A stretch of DNA of 64,000 nucleotides from Bacteroidales bacterium. GTDB taxonomy: Bacteria; Bacteroidota; Bacteroidia; Bacteroidales; Muribaculaceae. The notes below the pieces were generated by a model. It saw only the letters and a program-made list of their open reading frames with translations, made no database searches and was not told where the DNA came from. A program made the translations under genes and the position numbers. Where the stretch lies: contig SFEA01000007.1 in NCBI GenBank assembly GCA_004557385.1, forward strand, positions 1 through 64,000, read 5' to 3'. Below, piece after piece: positions 51,362-60,452 of this stretch; the first letter of the stretch is position 1; every line of letters starts with the position of its first letter.

Positions 51362-52466
51362 ATATATATGGCAAAACGAAGATTGGCCCAGAATGAGGTG
51401 GAATGATGGCAGGTTGGTGAATTTACTATCAGAAGTTAATCAGCTTCGGGGTACGTTGTTAGGGCGTGTTTCAATGTTTAGATTGGAGCAACAGAATGCA
51501 ACGCTGCTTGAAGCAATGTCGCAAGAGATGATGCATTCTGCTGAGATTGAAGGCGAGCGGCTGAATCGCGATAGTGTGCGCTCGTCGCTTGCAAGGCATC
51601 TTGGGTTGAATTATGCAGGAGCGATAAAAAACGATTATTATACAGAAGGGGTGGTGAGTGCTATGTTAGACGCCACGTGCAACTATAGTTCAGAGGTCGA
51701 CGAGAATCGCCTTTTTGCTTGGCACGCAGCGTTGTTCCCTAACGGATATAGTGGAATGTATAAGATTGATGTAGCACAATGGCGCAGAGGTGATAGTCCC
51801 ATGCAGGTGGTTTCAGGGGCTATGGGTCACGAGAAAGTGCATTATGAGGCTCCCGAGAGCGCCGACGTTCCACTAATGATGAAGGACTTTTTGGCATGGG
51901 TTAATGATGATGCATTGATAGTTGACCCGCTTGTGAAAGCTGCAGTGGCACATTTGTGGTTTGTAACCATACATCCTTTTGATGATGGAAATGGGCGTAT
52001 ATGCCGCACCATTACCGAACTGTTGTTGTCGCGTGCCGATGGGACAAGCCAGCGATATTATAGTCTTTCGTCTTTTCTTTTGAAGCATCGGAATGATTAT
52101 TATAACCATCTTGAGATGTCGCAAAAAGGTGGGCTTGATGTCTCTGATTGGGTGTTGTGGTTCGTGTCTGCCATTAAGCAGGCTATCGAAGATGCTTTAA
52201 GCGAGACACAACGTGTGGTCGACAAGATTCGTTTTTGGGATGTATATGGTGATATTGAGTTTAATCCGCGACAAAGAAAGGTTATTAACATGATGCTTGA
52301 TGGTTTTGAAGGAAAACTGAATTCTTCGAAATGGTATAAGATAAATCATTGCTCGCAGGATACTGCATTACGCGACATAACCGATTTGCTGAGGAAAGGT
52401 ATTCTCCGCAAATCGGCTATGGGCGGTCGTAGCACAAGCTACGAGTTGGTTTCAGTATCGAAATAG
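51351..52466 (+). CDS. Fic family protein with C-terminal wHTH, capsule locus
   Basis: A 371-residue paralogue of the Fic protein at 24417-25721. The inhibitory motif S63-AEI-E67-G68 and the Fic motif HPFDDGNGRICR (208-219) are intact, so it should be an autoinhibited AMP transferase. Residues about 300-360 form a wHTH (CSQDTALRDITDLLRKGIL). It sits between the glycosyltransferase and the leftward Wzz gene in the capsule cluster and has its own promoter. It is more AT-rich than the neighbours. Target unknown; a toxin-like or regulatory role is possible. Confidence 0.9.
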   Translation: MATKYIWQNEDWPRMRWNDGRLVNLLSEVNQLRGTLLGRVSMFRLEQQNATLLEAMSQEMMHSAEIEGERLNRDSVRSSLARHLGLNYAGAIKNDYYTEGVVSAMLDATCNYSSEVDENRLFAWHAALFPNGYSGMYKIDVAQWRRGDSPMQVVSGAMGHEKVHYEAPESADVPLMMKDFLAWVNDDALIVDPLVKAAVAHLWFVTIHPFDDGNGRICRTITELLLSRADGTSQRYYSLSSFLLKHRNDYYNHLEMSQKGGLDVSDWVLWFVSAIKQAIEDALSETQRVVDKIRFWDVYGDIEFNPRQRKVINMMLDGFEGKLNSSKWYKINHCSQDTALRDITDLLRKGILRKSAMGGRSTSYELVSVSK

Positions 52467-52470
52467 TAGT

Positions 52471-54069
52471 TTAAACTTCTTCGTCGGCAACGGGTGCTGT
52501 GTCGTCTTTCTTTCGATTGGCGAGATAGCAAATCAGCACGGTTGGGAATAGCAACCCGAAGAACATGCAGGCAGCGGCGGCAATGAGGCTCTTTTTCATG
52601 ATTGGCTTGATGTCGCAATAAGCGGGGTCGATGATGAATCCGCGTGGAAAGTTCGACGACAGGGTCATGGCGCTGTTGTAACGTTTTTCGAGCAAGAATA
52701 CATACAGGTCGTTTTTCAGTTCCTTGTCGCGATAGAGGTTCACATACTGGCGGCTGTATGATGGAGCCTTGCTGAGTTTTGATTTGCTCTTGGTGTTAAG
52801 TCCTTGCAGTGTCTGTATGGTTTTTTCGATGTTTCGGTTGACCAATGCAATGTTTTCAGCTACCAGTTTGCGCATGTTTTCGATGCGCTCAATCACTTGC
52901 TTGAGAGCGATGTTGTCGGGCGTTGCCGAACGCTCGAGGTTGCGTTTCTGCAAAATCAAGTCGTTGTATGTGCCAAGTATAGATGAGGCAGCACCATCGC
53001 CTCCCGTTGGAAGCAACTCATATTTTTTAGAAGGGTCGTTAACCATTGACAGAATTACGTTATGTGAGGTGATTTGGTCACGCAAGCTAATGATTTCGCG
53101 CTCGGTTTCTTTGTCGGTGCCAAAGTGGTAGGTGGTTTCCGATTCGGGCAGAATCAAATTGTTTTGTGACTGAAAGTCTTGCAACTTTTGTTCGGATTGC
53201 GAGAGCGACGATGTGATGTCCTCTATCATCTTGTCGTAGAAGGCAAGTTTTTGCTCGGCTTGGTCGTTTTTGCGTTTAAGGCGAATTTCGTTGTAGATGT
53301 TCATAATGCCGTTGAGCACATCTTTGCCATATTGCTTGTTGGTAGTTTTAAACTCCAGATATACCCCGTCGCCTTTCTTCGATGAATAGTCAATGTCGAG
53401 CAGATTGGTGAAACCCGAGGCTGCCAATTCTGTTCCGCAGGCAGTGATTTTGATGTTTCGGTCTTCGGTTACGTTGTAATGCTTCGACTTTAGCAATTGG
53501 AATTCGCCGTAAGGGGTCTTGATTGTTGTCGGCAATGTCACGCCTTTGGTTTGGGCAATCACTTTCTTGAAGAAACCTGTTTTTACCTCGACATCGGCTT
53601 TGCCATTCGGGTGCAGTTCAACATCAAACAGCATGCCGGTTGAAAGGGTGTCGAGCATTTCGCGCTTGGCTGTGAGCAGCACAGGCGTTTCGTTGTAAAG
53701 GTTATATTTCTTGAAACCATCCTTTTCGATGTAGGTGAAATTGAGGTTCAGTTCCTGAACAAGACGCACAAGAATGTTGTGTGTCTGAAAAATAAGCAGT
53801 TCGTTGTCGACCGATGCAGCTCCCATGCCGCCGATTGAAAAAGTGCGCATAATCGAAGCCATACCGCCAGCCGATTTTGATGCCGCACTGCCTGAGTCTT
53901 CGTCTTCTTCGATGAGTATTTCGGCATGGGTCATGAATTGGTCCATGCGGTTGAAGTGATAGAATATGGCGAGCGCCAGGAATAGCGTAAGCGATATTGC
54001 ATACCAATACCAGCCGCGTTTGGCTGCTTTGACGTATTTTCTGAGGTCGATAGTGTCTTTTTCTTCCAT
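52471..54069 (-). CDS. wzz: Wzz-type polysaccharide chain-length regulator
   Basis: A 532-residue inner-membrane protein with two flanking membrane helices (about residues 20-40 and 495-515) and a large periplasmic domain with coiled coil (about 265-420: LKRKNDQAEQKLAFYDKMIEDITSSLSQSEQKL). The NTERGFIIDPAYCDIKPIMKKSL-type C-terminal motif is present. It lacks a fused tyrosine kinase domain, and no kinase gene is visible nearby. It probably sets capsule or O-antigen chain length with Wzy and Wza. It is 4 bp past the convergent Fic stop. Confidence 0.88.
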   Translation of the reverse strand: MEEKDTIDLRKYVKAAKRGWYWYAISLTLFLALAIFYHFNRMDQFMTHAEILIEEDEDSGSAASKSAGGMASIMRTFSIGGMGAASVDNELLIFQTHNILVRLVQELNLNFTYIEKDGFKKYNLYNETPVLLTAKREMLDTLSTGMLFDVELHPNGKADVEVKTGFFKKVIAQTKGVTLPTTIKTPYGEFQLLKSKHYNVTEDRNIKITACGTELAASGFTNLLDIDYSSKKGDGVYLEFKTTNKQYGKDVLNGIMNIYNEIRLKRKNDQAEQKLAFYDKMIEDITSSLSQSEQKLQDFQSQNNLILPESETTYHFGTDKETEREIISLRDQITSHNVILSMVNDPSKKYELLPTGGDGAASSILGTYNDLILQKRNLERSATPDNIALKQVIERIENMRKLVAENIALVNRNIEKTIQTLQGLNTKSKSKLSKAPSYSRQYVNLYRDKELKNDLYVFLLEKRYNSAMTLSSNFPRGFIIDPAYCDIKPIMKKSLIAAAACMFFGLLFPTVLICYLANRKKDDTAPVADEEV

Positions 54070-54090
54070 ATCAGATATTATTTGTTTTTG

Positions 54091-55332
54091 TTATTTATAA
54101 TCTTGTTGAAGTATGAGTTTGCGTTGCTCTTTGTTGCAGTGGCGATATTTGCCAATGATGGCTCCAAGCACCATCATCGAATATAGTCCGCCCGATTGTG
54201 AGAATAATGTACTACCCACGTTCTCAATCATAACATATATAATCACGAGGACACCGATAGAAAACAATATGTGGCTTTCGTCGTGCAGCACAAGGCGAAG
54301 CCGTTGGTAAATCCATAAAAAAAAGAAGATGAATAGACCAATGCCAACGAGTCCGAATTGCGCAAACGAGGCATAAAACATGTCGCAAATGAAAGCCGGG
54401 AATTGCTCGGAGAGACCATACACTTTGTCGAGGTCGTATATTGCATAGACTGAGGAATAGTGTACGTCAGGACCTGAAGCGAACGTGGCATACGATGCCA
54501 AACCGGAGCCGAGCAGCGGAAAGTCGCAAAGAATAATATATGCACCGCCAATGAGTGCCGGGCGTGCAAACGATTCCATAACTTCGGGGTCAAATGAGTC
54601 GCCATTGCCAACAATAAAATAATAGTTGATTTTCTGCCACGACACTGCTAATACTGCAGCAAATACGAGGCAGATAGTTACAACCTGTTTCATTTTGATT
54701 TGCTTGAACATGCCTGGACGATATAAGAATAGGAAGAACAATGCCATCACGGCTTCGCCAAAGTATTTCGAGCGTGTGCAGCAAAGCCCAATGGCAAGTA
54801 TTGTGCATGCCAAAATGATATCGCGGCGCTTGATTGTGCCATCGCTGCGTATGCTGCAAAAAATGTATGTAAGGAAACAAATGAATGCTGTTGAACCAAG
54901 ATAGGCAACATGGAACAATATTGCGTGAGTCAGTCCCGTAACAAAAATCAATAGTAGAACAAAAGCCAAAAGCAGAGCCGAGGCTTTCATTATTTGACAT
55001 TCTTTGTGGGTGTAACGTGGCGCAATGGCAAAGCTGATGAAGAACGGGACGAAAGGCTTCGACTCAATCACAAAGTCAACTAAGATGGCTTTTCCCGTAT
55101 TGAAATTCAAGAAAAACAGGGAATAGAGAGCATAAAGCGAGAGTATGCCTGCCACAATAAACATGCCTTTATAACGCACGAAATCGCGGTTGACAGCCAT
55201 GTCGAGGCCAATGAGGATGAGCATAAACAATACGCCCAACTCGTCGGCAGGTTTGAATATGGCAGGAGACAGCACCTGTATGAATAGCATATACAGATGT
55301 ATCCAGAAGTATGTCTTGCGAATGCTAAGCAT
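54091..55332 (-). CDS. wzy: Wzy-type polysaccharide polymerase
   Basis: A 413-residue protein with about 11-12 hydrophobic segments and a large periplasmic loop (GNGDSFDPEVMESFARPALIG to YAIYDLDKVYGLSEQFP), the usual layout of O-antigen/capsule polymerases. Sequence conservation is low in this family, so the call rests on topology and its place between Wzz and Wza. It would join repeat units flipped by Wzx. It starts 28 bp after the wza stop, pointing to a wza-wzy-wzz operon. Confidence 0.75.
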   Translation of the reverse strand: MLSIRKTYFWIHLYMLFIQVLSPAIFKPADELGVLFMLILIGLDMAVNRDFVRYKGMFIVAGILSLYALYSLFFLNFNTGKAILVDFVIESKPFVPFFISFAIAPRYTHKECQIMKASALLLAFVLLLIFVTGLTHAILFHVAYLGSTAFICFLTYIFCSIRSDGTIKRRDIILACTILAIGLCCTRSKYFGEAVMALFFLFLYRPGMFKQIKMKQVVTICLVFAAVLAVSWQKINYYFIVGNGDSFDPEVMESFARPALIGGAYIILCDFPLLGSGLASYATFASGPDVHYSSVYAIYDLDKVYGLSEQFPAFICDMFYASFAQFGLVGIGLFIFFFLWIYQRLRLVLHDESHILFSIGVLVIIYVMIENVGSTLFSQSGGLYSMMVLGAIIGKYRHCNKEQRKLILQQDYK

Positions 55333-55360
55333 CTAAGCCCCCTTTGACGTTGAATTGCTG

Positions 55361-56161
55361 TTATTTTGCAATAAGCACAATTGCGAGCGACGCAATCACA
55401 CTGGCTGCACTCACTACTGTGGAAATCACACTTAACTTGTAGCTGTTGTCCTGATTGAAGCGCGAATTGGCTTTTTTTACTTCGTTTGGCTCTACATAAA
55501 TGACGTCGTTTTGCTGCAGATAGAAGTAGGGCGACGACAGCACTTCGGTGTCGTTGAGGTTGATGCGGTGATAGATGCGTTGCCCGTTTTCTTCGCGGAT
55601 TAGCAACACGTTGTCGCGGCGGCCGTATACGGTGAGGTCGCCTGCATCGGTGATTGCGTCAATTATCGAATAACGCTTCTTGTTGGTTGTCTTAGGACCG
55701 GGCGAATGCACTTCTCCGAGCACATTTACGCGGAAATTCATCAGTTGCACGCGCACGTAGGGGTCGGTGACCGATTTGCCGACTTCTTTGGTTATCACAT
55801 CGGAAATCTGCGCGGTGGTTAGACCGGCAACTTTTATTTTGCCAAGCACCGGCATCATGATGTAGCCGTCGCGGTCCACCACGTAGGTCATCAGCGATGA
55901 TTGTTGCATAGGCGATGCGGCACTACGGGTGGCTATGTTGGTCATTGGCGTGTTGAATTGCGCTGTGGCTTCGGGTACAAGCGATGTCACTGTGATTATC
56001 AGTTCGTCGTCAGGGATTATTTTCAGCTCATAGTTGCCTGATGGAATTGCGCCGGAAGTTTGGTTGCCGAGATTTGCGAAATATGTAAGATTATCCTTGT
56101 TAGTTGAACAAGAAGAAAGGAGTAGTGTTACTGCAATAATGTTTAAAATTTTCTTTAGCAT
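55361..56161 (-). CDS. wza: Wza-type polysaccharide export lipoprotein
   Basis: A 266-residue lipoprotein (signal MLKKILNIIAVTLLLSSC, lipobox SSC) with a polysaccharide export domain (YELKIIPDDELIITVTSLVPE...) and SLBB-type repeats (VDRDGYIMMPVLGKIKVAGLTTAQISDVITKE, FRVNVLGEVHSPGP, RKYSIIDAITDAGDL). The C-terminus carries a hydrophobic segment (VSAASVIASLAIVLIA), common in Bacteroidetes Wza-like proteins. It exports the polymer across the outer membrane. It leads the leftward wza-wzy-wzz group and is divergent from the GT32-type gene. Confidence 0.9.
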   Translation of the reverse strand: MLKKILNIIAVTLLLSSCSTNKDNLTYFANLGNQTSGAIPSGNYELKIIPDDELIITVTSLVPEATAQFNTPMTNIATRSAASPMQQSSLMTYVVDRDGYIMMPVLGKIKVAGLTTAQISDVITKEVGKSVTDPYVRVQLMNFRVNVLGEVHSPGPKTTNKKRYSIIDAITDAGDLTVYGRRDNVLLIREENGQRIYHRINLNDTEVLSSPYFYLQQNDVIYVEPNEVKKANSRFNQDNSYKLSVISTVVSAASVIASLAIVLIAK

Positions 56162-56299
56162 ATAGTCTTATTTGTGATATGTTTTTGTTTTAACGTATTT
56201 ATTATATTATTTATTGTGTTTTTTAGTGCCTTTACAATTTGGTAATTTATTTTTCGTTAGAAAAATGTAGTTCATGTTATTCTCAGTTAATTTAATTGT

Positions 56300-57223
56300 A
56301 TGTTTAATCCAAGTAAACATTTAAGACAGTTCGGTATTGGAGTCTTTTTAATTGCCGCATTTAGCAGAGTTTTGAGTGCTTTGCACTTGCGTAAGTTTTT
56401 TTGCGCATATACCAATTGGAAACATAAATATCTCTCCAATTGGTTATGGAAAAGGTTTGCTTATACGGTTAAATATGATAAGGATACCAAGCATGAAGTT
56501 GAAGATGATGGATATGTTTTTGTGTTTTGGTATCAGGGCGTACAATCTGCACCTCCTGTCGTAAAGGCATGTATAGCATCTGTTAAGAAATGGTGTGTAA
56601 ATCGCAAGGTGGTAGTCCTGGATAAGGGTAATTTTAGGGAATATGCAAATATGCCCGACTGCGTTCTTGAGCGATTAAGAAATGGAGAGATTAGTATTAT
56701 TCATTTCTCCGACTTCCTGAGAATTACATTGCTGCGTGAGCATGGAGGCTTCTGGATTGATGCAACCAACTTTCTCTTAAAGCCAATTCCTGAATATGCT
56801 TTGTCGTATTCCTTCTATTCCTTAAATGGTGCGTATGATAGAGATTTGGGTTTTAAATGGACCAGTTGGTTCTTGTATGCAAAAAAAGGCGATGTTATAA
56901 TAAACAATATGTATCATTTTTTGGAAGAATATTGGAAAAAATATAATACAATATTGACATATGTTTTTTGGGATTGCTGGCTTACCGCTCTGTATAACCA
57001 TGTGCCTAAGATAAAAGAAATGATTGATAGTATACCCAAGACCGATAATTCGTGTTTTAAGTTAAATGAAAATTGGCACCTATTGGCAGAAGGCGATAAT
57101 CTGAAATATATTGAGGATGGATTCTTCATTAATAAGCTAACATATAAGGGCAATTTGCCAGAACGAATTGTTGATGGTAAATTGACTATTTACGGCAAAA
57201 TATTATCAATGTACAATATTTGA
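56300..57223 (+). CDS. Capsular polysaccharide synthesis protein (GT32-type)
   Basis: A 307-residue protein of the Caps_synth/GT32-like family, AT-rich compared with neighbouring genes. Features: FVFWYQGVQSAPPVVKACIASVKKWC near residue 75, the DXD-bearing region GGFWIDATNFLLKPI near 150, and a Trp-rich C-terminal half. It probably transfers a sugar (galactosyl or mannosyl types are known in the family). Its low GC suggests recent acquisition. It starts a rightward trio with an acyltransferase and a GT2. Confidence 0.82.
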   Translation: MFNPSKHLRQFGIGVFLIAAFSRVLSALHLRKFFCAYTNWKHKYLSNWLWKRFAYTVKYDKDTKHEVEDDGYVFVFWYQGVQSAPPVVKACIASVKKWCVNRKVVVLDKGNFREYANMPDCVLERLRNGEISIIHFSDFLRITLLREHGGFWIDATNFLLKPIPEYALSYSFYSLNGAYDRDLGFKWTSWFLYAKKGDVIINNMYHFLEEYWKKYNTILTYVFWDCWLTALYNHVPKIKEMIDSIPKTDNSCFKLNENWHLLAEGDNLKYIEDGFFINKLTYKGNLPERIVDGKLTIYGKILSMYNI

Positions 57224-57248
57224 TTTATGTAAATTATAAGTAAATGTG

Positions 57249-57812
57249 ATGTTAATGAATATAATAAAAAAGATTGTCACATTCGTGATTGCAAAAATTA
57301 ACGCAATTGAATGTGGGAAAAAAACATACTTTGGGCTCGGAGTAAAATTTGTCAACCGAGGGAGAATACGAGTTGAGGATGAAGGTGTAATACGACCATT
57401 ATGTAGATTGTATACTGGTTTCAAAGATAGTGAAATTTGTATTGGCGAGGGAACAGAGATTGGTGAGATGTCAACAATTTCATCGGCGCACAGAGTGACT
57501 TTCGGTAAGTATGTCTTGACGGGGCCCCATGTTTATGTTGCTGACCATAATCATGAATATGAAGATATAAATATTCCTATTTGTCGCCAAGGAATTAGAT
57601 GTAAAAATAACGATTCTGTGTTCATTGGTGATGGCACATGGATTGGTACCAATGTTGTGATTGCCGGAAATGTTAAGATTGGGAAGAATTGCGTTATTGG
57701 AGCAAACTCGGTAGTTACGAAAGATATTCCCGATTATTGTGTTGCTGTTGGCGTTCCATGTGTTGTGGTTAAACGTTTTTGTGTGGCAGATAATAAATGG
57801 AATAAGATTTAA
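57249..57812 (+). CDS. Hexapeptide-repeat acyltransferase
   Basis: A 187-residue left-handed beta-helix acyltransferase with repeats (EICIGEGTEIGEMSTISSAHRVTFGKYVLTGPHVYVADHNHEY...FIGDGTWIGTNVVIAGNVKIGKNCVIGANSVVTKDIPDYCVAVGVPCVVVKRF). His in DHNHE is the probable base. It resembles the maltose/galactoside acetyltransferase type and likely acetylates a capsule sugar. The start could be GTG 57246, ATG 57249 or ATG 57255; 57249 is used. AT-rich like the preceding gene. Confidence 0.85.
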   Translation: MLMNIIKKIVTFVIAKINAIECGKKTYFGLGVKFVNRGRIRVEDEGVIRPLCRLYTGFKDSEICIGEGTEIGEMSTISSAHRVTFGKYVLTGPHVYVADHNHEYEDINIPICRQGIRCKNNDSVFIGDGTWIGTNVVIAGNVKIGKNCVIGANSVVTKDIPDYCVAVGVPCVVVKRFCVADNKWNKI

Positions 57813-57950
57813 GAGGCAGTAAGAATTGCGCATTATTGTTAACAACTTTTTAGGTGGAAAGGGTGGATATATAGCGAAGTATGATTAAATTTGCATCGTG
57901 AAAACCGGACGGCGGTTGCTGCCCGGTGTGGTTAATTTTTCAAAGATGTG

Positions 57951-59126
57951 ATGATTAGTTTTTCTATCATATTAAGTCCGTTGGTTTACGGGCTGTTGGC
58001 GTTTTCGTTGCTTTTGACAGTGGTTATAGTGGTGTGGCATGTGCGCCGCTATAGTGCTGTGCGCCGTTGCGTGGCTGCCAGCGGCAGCGATGTGGCAGAA
58101 AGTCTTGCCCCTGCCACGGTGGTGGTGTATGCCCACAACGATGGCGCTTGCTTAAAGCGTTTTCTGCCTTATCTGCTCAATCAGAATTATCCCAACTACG
58201 AGGTGATTGTGGTGAACGACTCGAGTGTTGACAACAGCGCCGAGGTGATTTCGGAGATGATTGCCAACTACGATAAGCTGCGCCAGACGTTCATTCCCGA
58301 AGGAAGTCGCAACGTGTCGCGCCGCAAACTGGCTATTATGCTGGGCATCAAGGCTGCCCGAAACGAGCTGATTGTGGTGACCAACGCCAATTGTTGCCCT
58401 CCGGGACCTGATTGGCTGATGCTGATGTGCCGCAATTTCACGCCCGACACCGACGTGGTGATTGGCTACTCGCGTCCGCGATATAAGAAGGACCATAAGT
58501 TTGGACGCAACTATCGCGTCTACGATAACGTAACCGATTCGGTGCAATATCTTTCGAGCGACATCAACGGTTATCCGTTCCGTGGCACCAACGACAACTT
58601 GGCTTATCGCCGCAGTTCATTTTTTGCAAACAACGGCTTCCATCGCTCGCTCATGCTTCATTTTGGCGACGACGACCTGTTTGTGAGCGAGATTGCGCGT
58701 GCCGATAACACTCGTGTGGAGCTTTGCCCCGACTCGATTGTCACGGCTTTCCACGACAACTACAGCGCGGTTCACGGCGAATTGAAGTTGCGTCACGACT
58801 TCACGGCTAAGCGCTTGCGCCGTTGGCCGTTCATCTCGTCGTCGCTCATCTCGCTGTGCCAATATGCCAATGTGGCTGCGCTGGCTGCTGCCATGGCGCT
58901 TGCGTGGTGCAATGTGTGGGTGGCATGTGCCGCTGCCGTGTTGCTTATTAGTCTTTGGGTGACACTCATCTGTCTGTTCCGTGGCAACGCCCGCCGGCTC
59001 AAAGCGCCCAAGTTGCATGTGGGAGTGCCGTTCTATGTGTATTTGCGGCCCATCGTGAATGCCTTGTATGCCATCCGCGGCTATCGCATGCGCGAAAGCA
59101 ACTACACTTGGCAACGCCTTAAATAA
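57951..59126 (+). CDS. Glycosyltransferase family 2 membrane protein
   Basis: A 391-residue GT-A glycosyltransferase with an N-terminal helix (about residues 5-27) and C-terminal helices (about 300-345). The GT2 core has VVVYAHNDGACLKRFLPYLLNQNYPNYEVIVVNDSSVDNS near residue 60, with a substrate-binding Asp (NDSS), and an EIARADNT-like later acidic site and FGDDDLFVSEI. Probably adds a sugar at the membrane face. The ATG at 57951 is used rather than a GTG at 57948. Last gene of the capsule cluster. Confidence 0.85.
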   Translation: MISFSIILSPLVYGLLAFSLLLTVVIVVWHVRRYSAVRRCVAASGSDVAESLAPATVVVYAHNDGACLKRFLPYLLNQNYPNYEVIVVNDSSVDNSAEVISEMIANYDKLRQTFIPEGSRNVSRRKLAIMLGIKAARNELIVVTNANCCPPGPDWLMLMCRNFTPDTDVVIGYSRPRYKKDHKFGRNYRVYDNVTDSVQYLSSDINGYPFRGTNDNLAYRRSSFFANNGFHRSLMLHFGDDDLFVSEIARADNTRVELCPDSIVTAFHDNYSAVHGELKLRHDFTAKRLRRWPFISSSLISLCQYANVAALAAAMALAWCNVWVACAAAVLLISLWVTLICLFRGNARRLKAPKLHVGVPFYVYLRPIVNALYAIRGYRMRESNYTWQRLK

Positions 59127-59145
59127 ACATTCTGATGATATATGG

Positions 59146-59190
59146 CAAGATGCCTTTGCGAGCGTAGCGCTGGCGAAGGCATCTTGTTGC
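59146..59190. terminator. Hairpin between converging genes
   Basis: CAAGATGCCTT (59146-59156) and its complement (59176-59186) form an 11-bp perfect stem, extended by three more pairs. T-rich ends are weak on both sides. It lies 19 bp after the GT2 stop and 11 bp before the wHTH stop. Confidence 0.5.
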
Positions 59191-59201
59191 ATTGATGGCT
59201 G

Positions 59202-59483
59202 TCAGAGCCCAAGATAGGGGCGTAGGGCATCGACGTAGGCGGCAAAGGCATCTTTGCCAAGTTGCGTGATGCGGCAGGTGGTTCGCGGCTTCTTACCCGC
59301 AAAACCTTTTTCGATGGTGATATAGCCCGCCTCTGCGAGTTTGTCGAGCTGAACGCTCAGGTTGCCGGCAGTCGACTGTGTTTGCTGCTTGATGTACACA
59401 AAGTCGGCTTCGTCGAGGTTCATCAGCACCGACATCACCGCCAGGCGCAGCTGTGAGTGCAAAAGTGGGTCGAGCGGTTTCAT
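59202..59483 (-). CDS. Winged-helix transcriptional regulator (HTH_34 type)
   Basis: A 93-residue winged helix: MKPLDPLLHSQLRLAVMSVLMNLDEADFVYIKQQTQSTAGNLSVQLDKLAEAGYITIEKGFAGKKPRTTCRIT. The fold is a small MarR-like or PadR-like DNA-binding domain. It overlaps the stop of the membrane protein gene by 4 bp. The pair (membrane protein plus small wHTH) is common in Bacteroidetes and may sense a membrane signal. Confidence 0.85.
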   Translation of the reverse strand: MKPLDPLLHSQLRLAVMSVLMNLDEADFVYIKQQTQSTAGNLSVQLDKLAEAGYITIEKGFAGKKPRTTCRITQLGKDAFAAYVDALRPYLGL

Positions 59484-60109
59484 TGTTGACGTCGTGCTTT
59501 ATAGTTAAGTATATGCCCGGGAACAATCATCATTGCGGTGAACGAAACCACGAATAGTGGAATATACCAACTGATGGCGAGTGGGGTGGCAGTGGCCAAT
59601 AGGCACATTGTGAATATGCCGGCAGCCATGCCTACGGCACCGCCCACAATCAGCGAGCGTTCTTTTATTACTATGCCCTGTATAGTTTCTGCCATGCCCA
59701 CAATCAGCAGCGGAAACATGAACATAACAGTCCAGCAGTCTTTGCCGTATGCCAGCAAAAACACGAGGCAAAAGGCTATGCACACCAGCGAAAGATAGCC
59801 TACGGTGGTCCAAATGCCCGTAGTGATGGTGTCGAGGTGGGTTTTGGCGCCTGCGTTGGCAGTTTTTTTCTTGGCAAGATGAGGCGTAGCGGTGCCGCCA
59901 ATAATCATTATCAGAAACCATAGCCAGTTGACCGCCTGATGCTTTGTGACTATGAGCAGCAGGGTGACGAGCAGCGCTACTCCTACGGTGAGGTAACCCC
60001 ACAGCAGCATTATGTTGCCGTCGCCAAGGCATAGGCGGTGGCGTGTGCGTGCTATCATTTGGGTGATGATGTCTAAACTCTCTTGTTCGGTGATTTTTTT
60101 GTCTTCCAT
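59480..60109 (-). CDS. Membrane protein partner of the wHTH regulator
   Basis: A 209-residue membrane protein with six predicted helices (about residues 33-53, 58-75, 90-110, 115-135, 145-165, 170-190). An N-terminal cytosolic stretch (ESLDIITQMIARTRHRL) is charged. No catalytic motif is seen. It is translationally coupled to the wHTH gene and has a consensus promoter upstream. It may be a membrane sensor for the regulator; this is inference. Confidence 0.7.
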   Translation of the reverse strand: MEDKKITEQESLDIITQMIARTRHRLCLGDGNIMLLWGYLTVGVALLVTLLLIVTKHQAVNWLWFLIMIIGGTATPHLAKKKTANAGAKTHLDTITTGIWTTVGYLSLVCIAFCLVFLLAYGKDCWTVMFMFPLLIVGMAETIQGIVIKERSLIVGGAVGMAAGIFTMCLLATATPLAISWYIPLFVVSFTAMMIVPGHILNYKARRQQ

Positions 60110-60193
60110 TGTCGGTTTGTTTTATGTGATTAAAAGGGTTGGGTGATAGTGCCAACAAGGTTGCTTGCGCACCGCAACTTTGTAAATACGCTG

Positions 60194-60225
60194 CAAATAT
60201 AAACAAGTTTATAAAATAAACCAAA
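60194..60225 (-). promoter_or_regulatory. Promoter of membrane protein / wHTH operon
   Basis: On the minus strand TTTG (60222-60225), 20 bp, TATATTTG (60194-60201) match both boxes and spacing. The start at 60109 is about 85 bp downstream. Confidence 0.7.
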
Positions 60226-60295
60226 TAGTAATCAGAAAAAATTGCTTGGTCTGTGTTTATAGTCCGACGATTCAGGCATTTTCACTTTTAGGCAA

Positions 60296-60303
60296 TAACT
60301 TTG
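60296..60303 (+). promoter_or_regulatory. Candidate -7 box for the exonuclease gene
   Basis: TAACTTTG fits TAnnTTTG, about 150 bp before the start at 60453. No TTTG box at the right distance. The rest of 60110-60452 has no gene. Confidence 0.35.
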
Positions 60304-60452
60304 CAGGAGTAATCGTTAACTATAAAAGAGACCATAGCACAGAATCGTGTTTTTATTCACACTGATGCCATTGAAGAAATAATTTTATAACCCTTGATTA
60401 GTGAGAAATACACAAATCATCAAAATAATTACAGAATTTCATTATATCAGAT

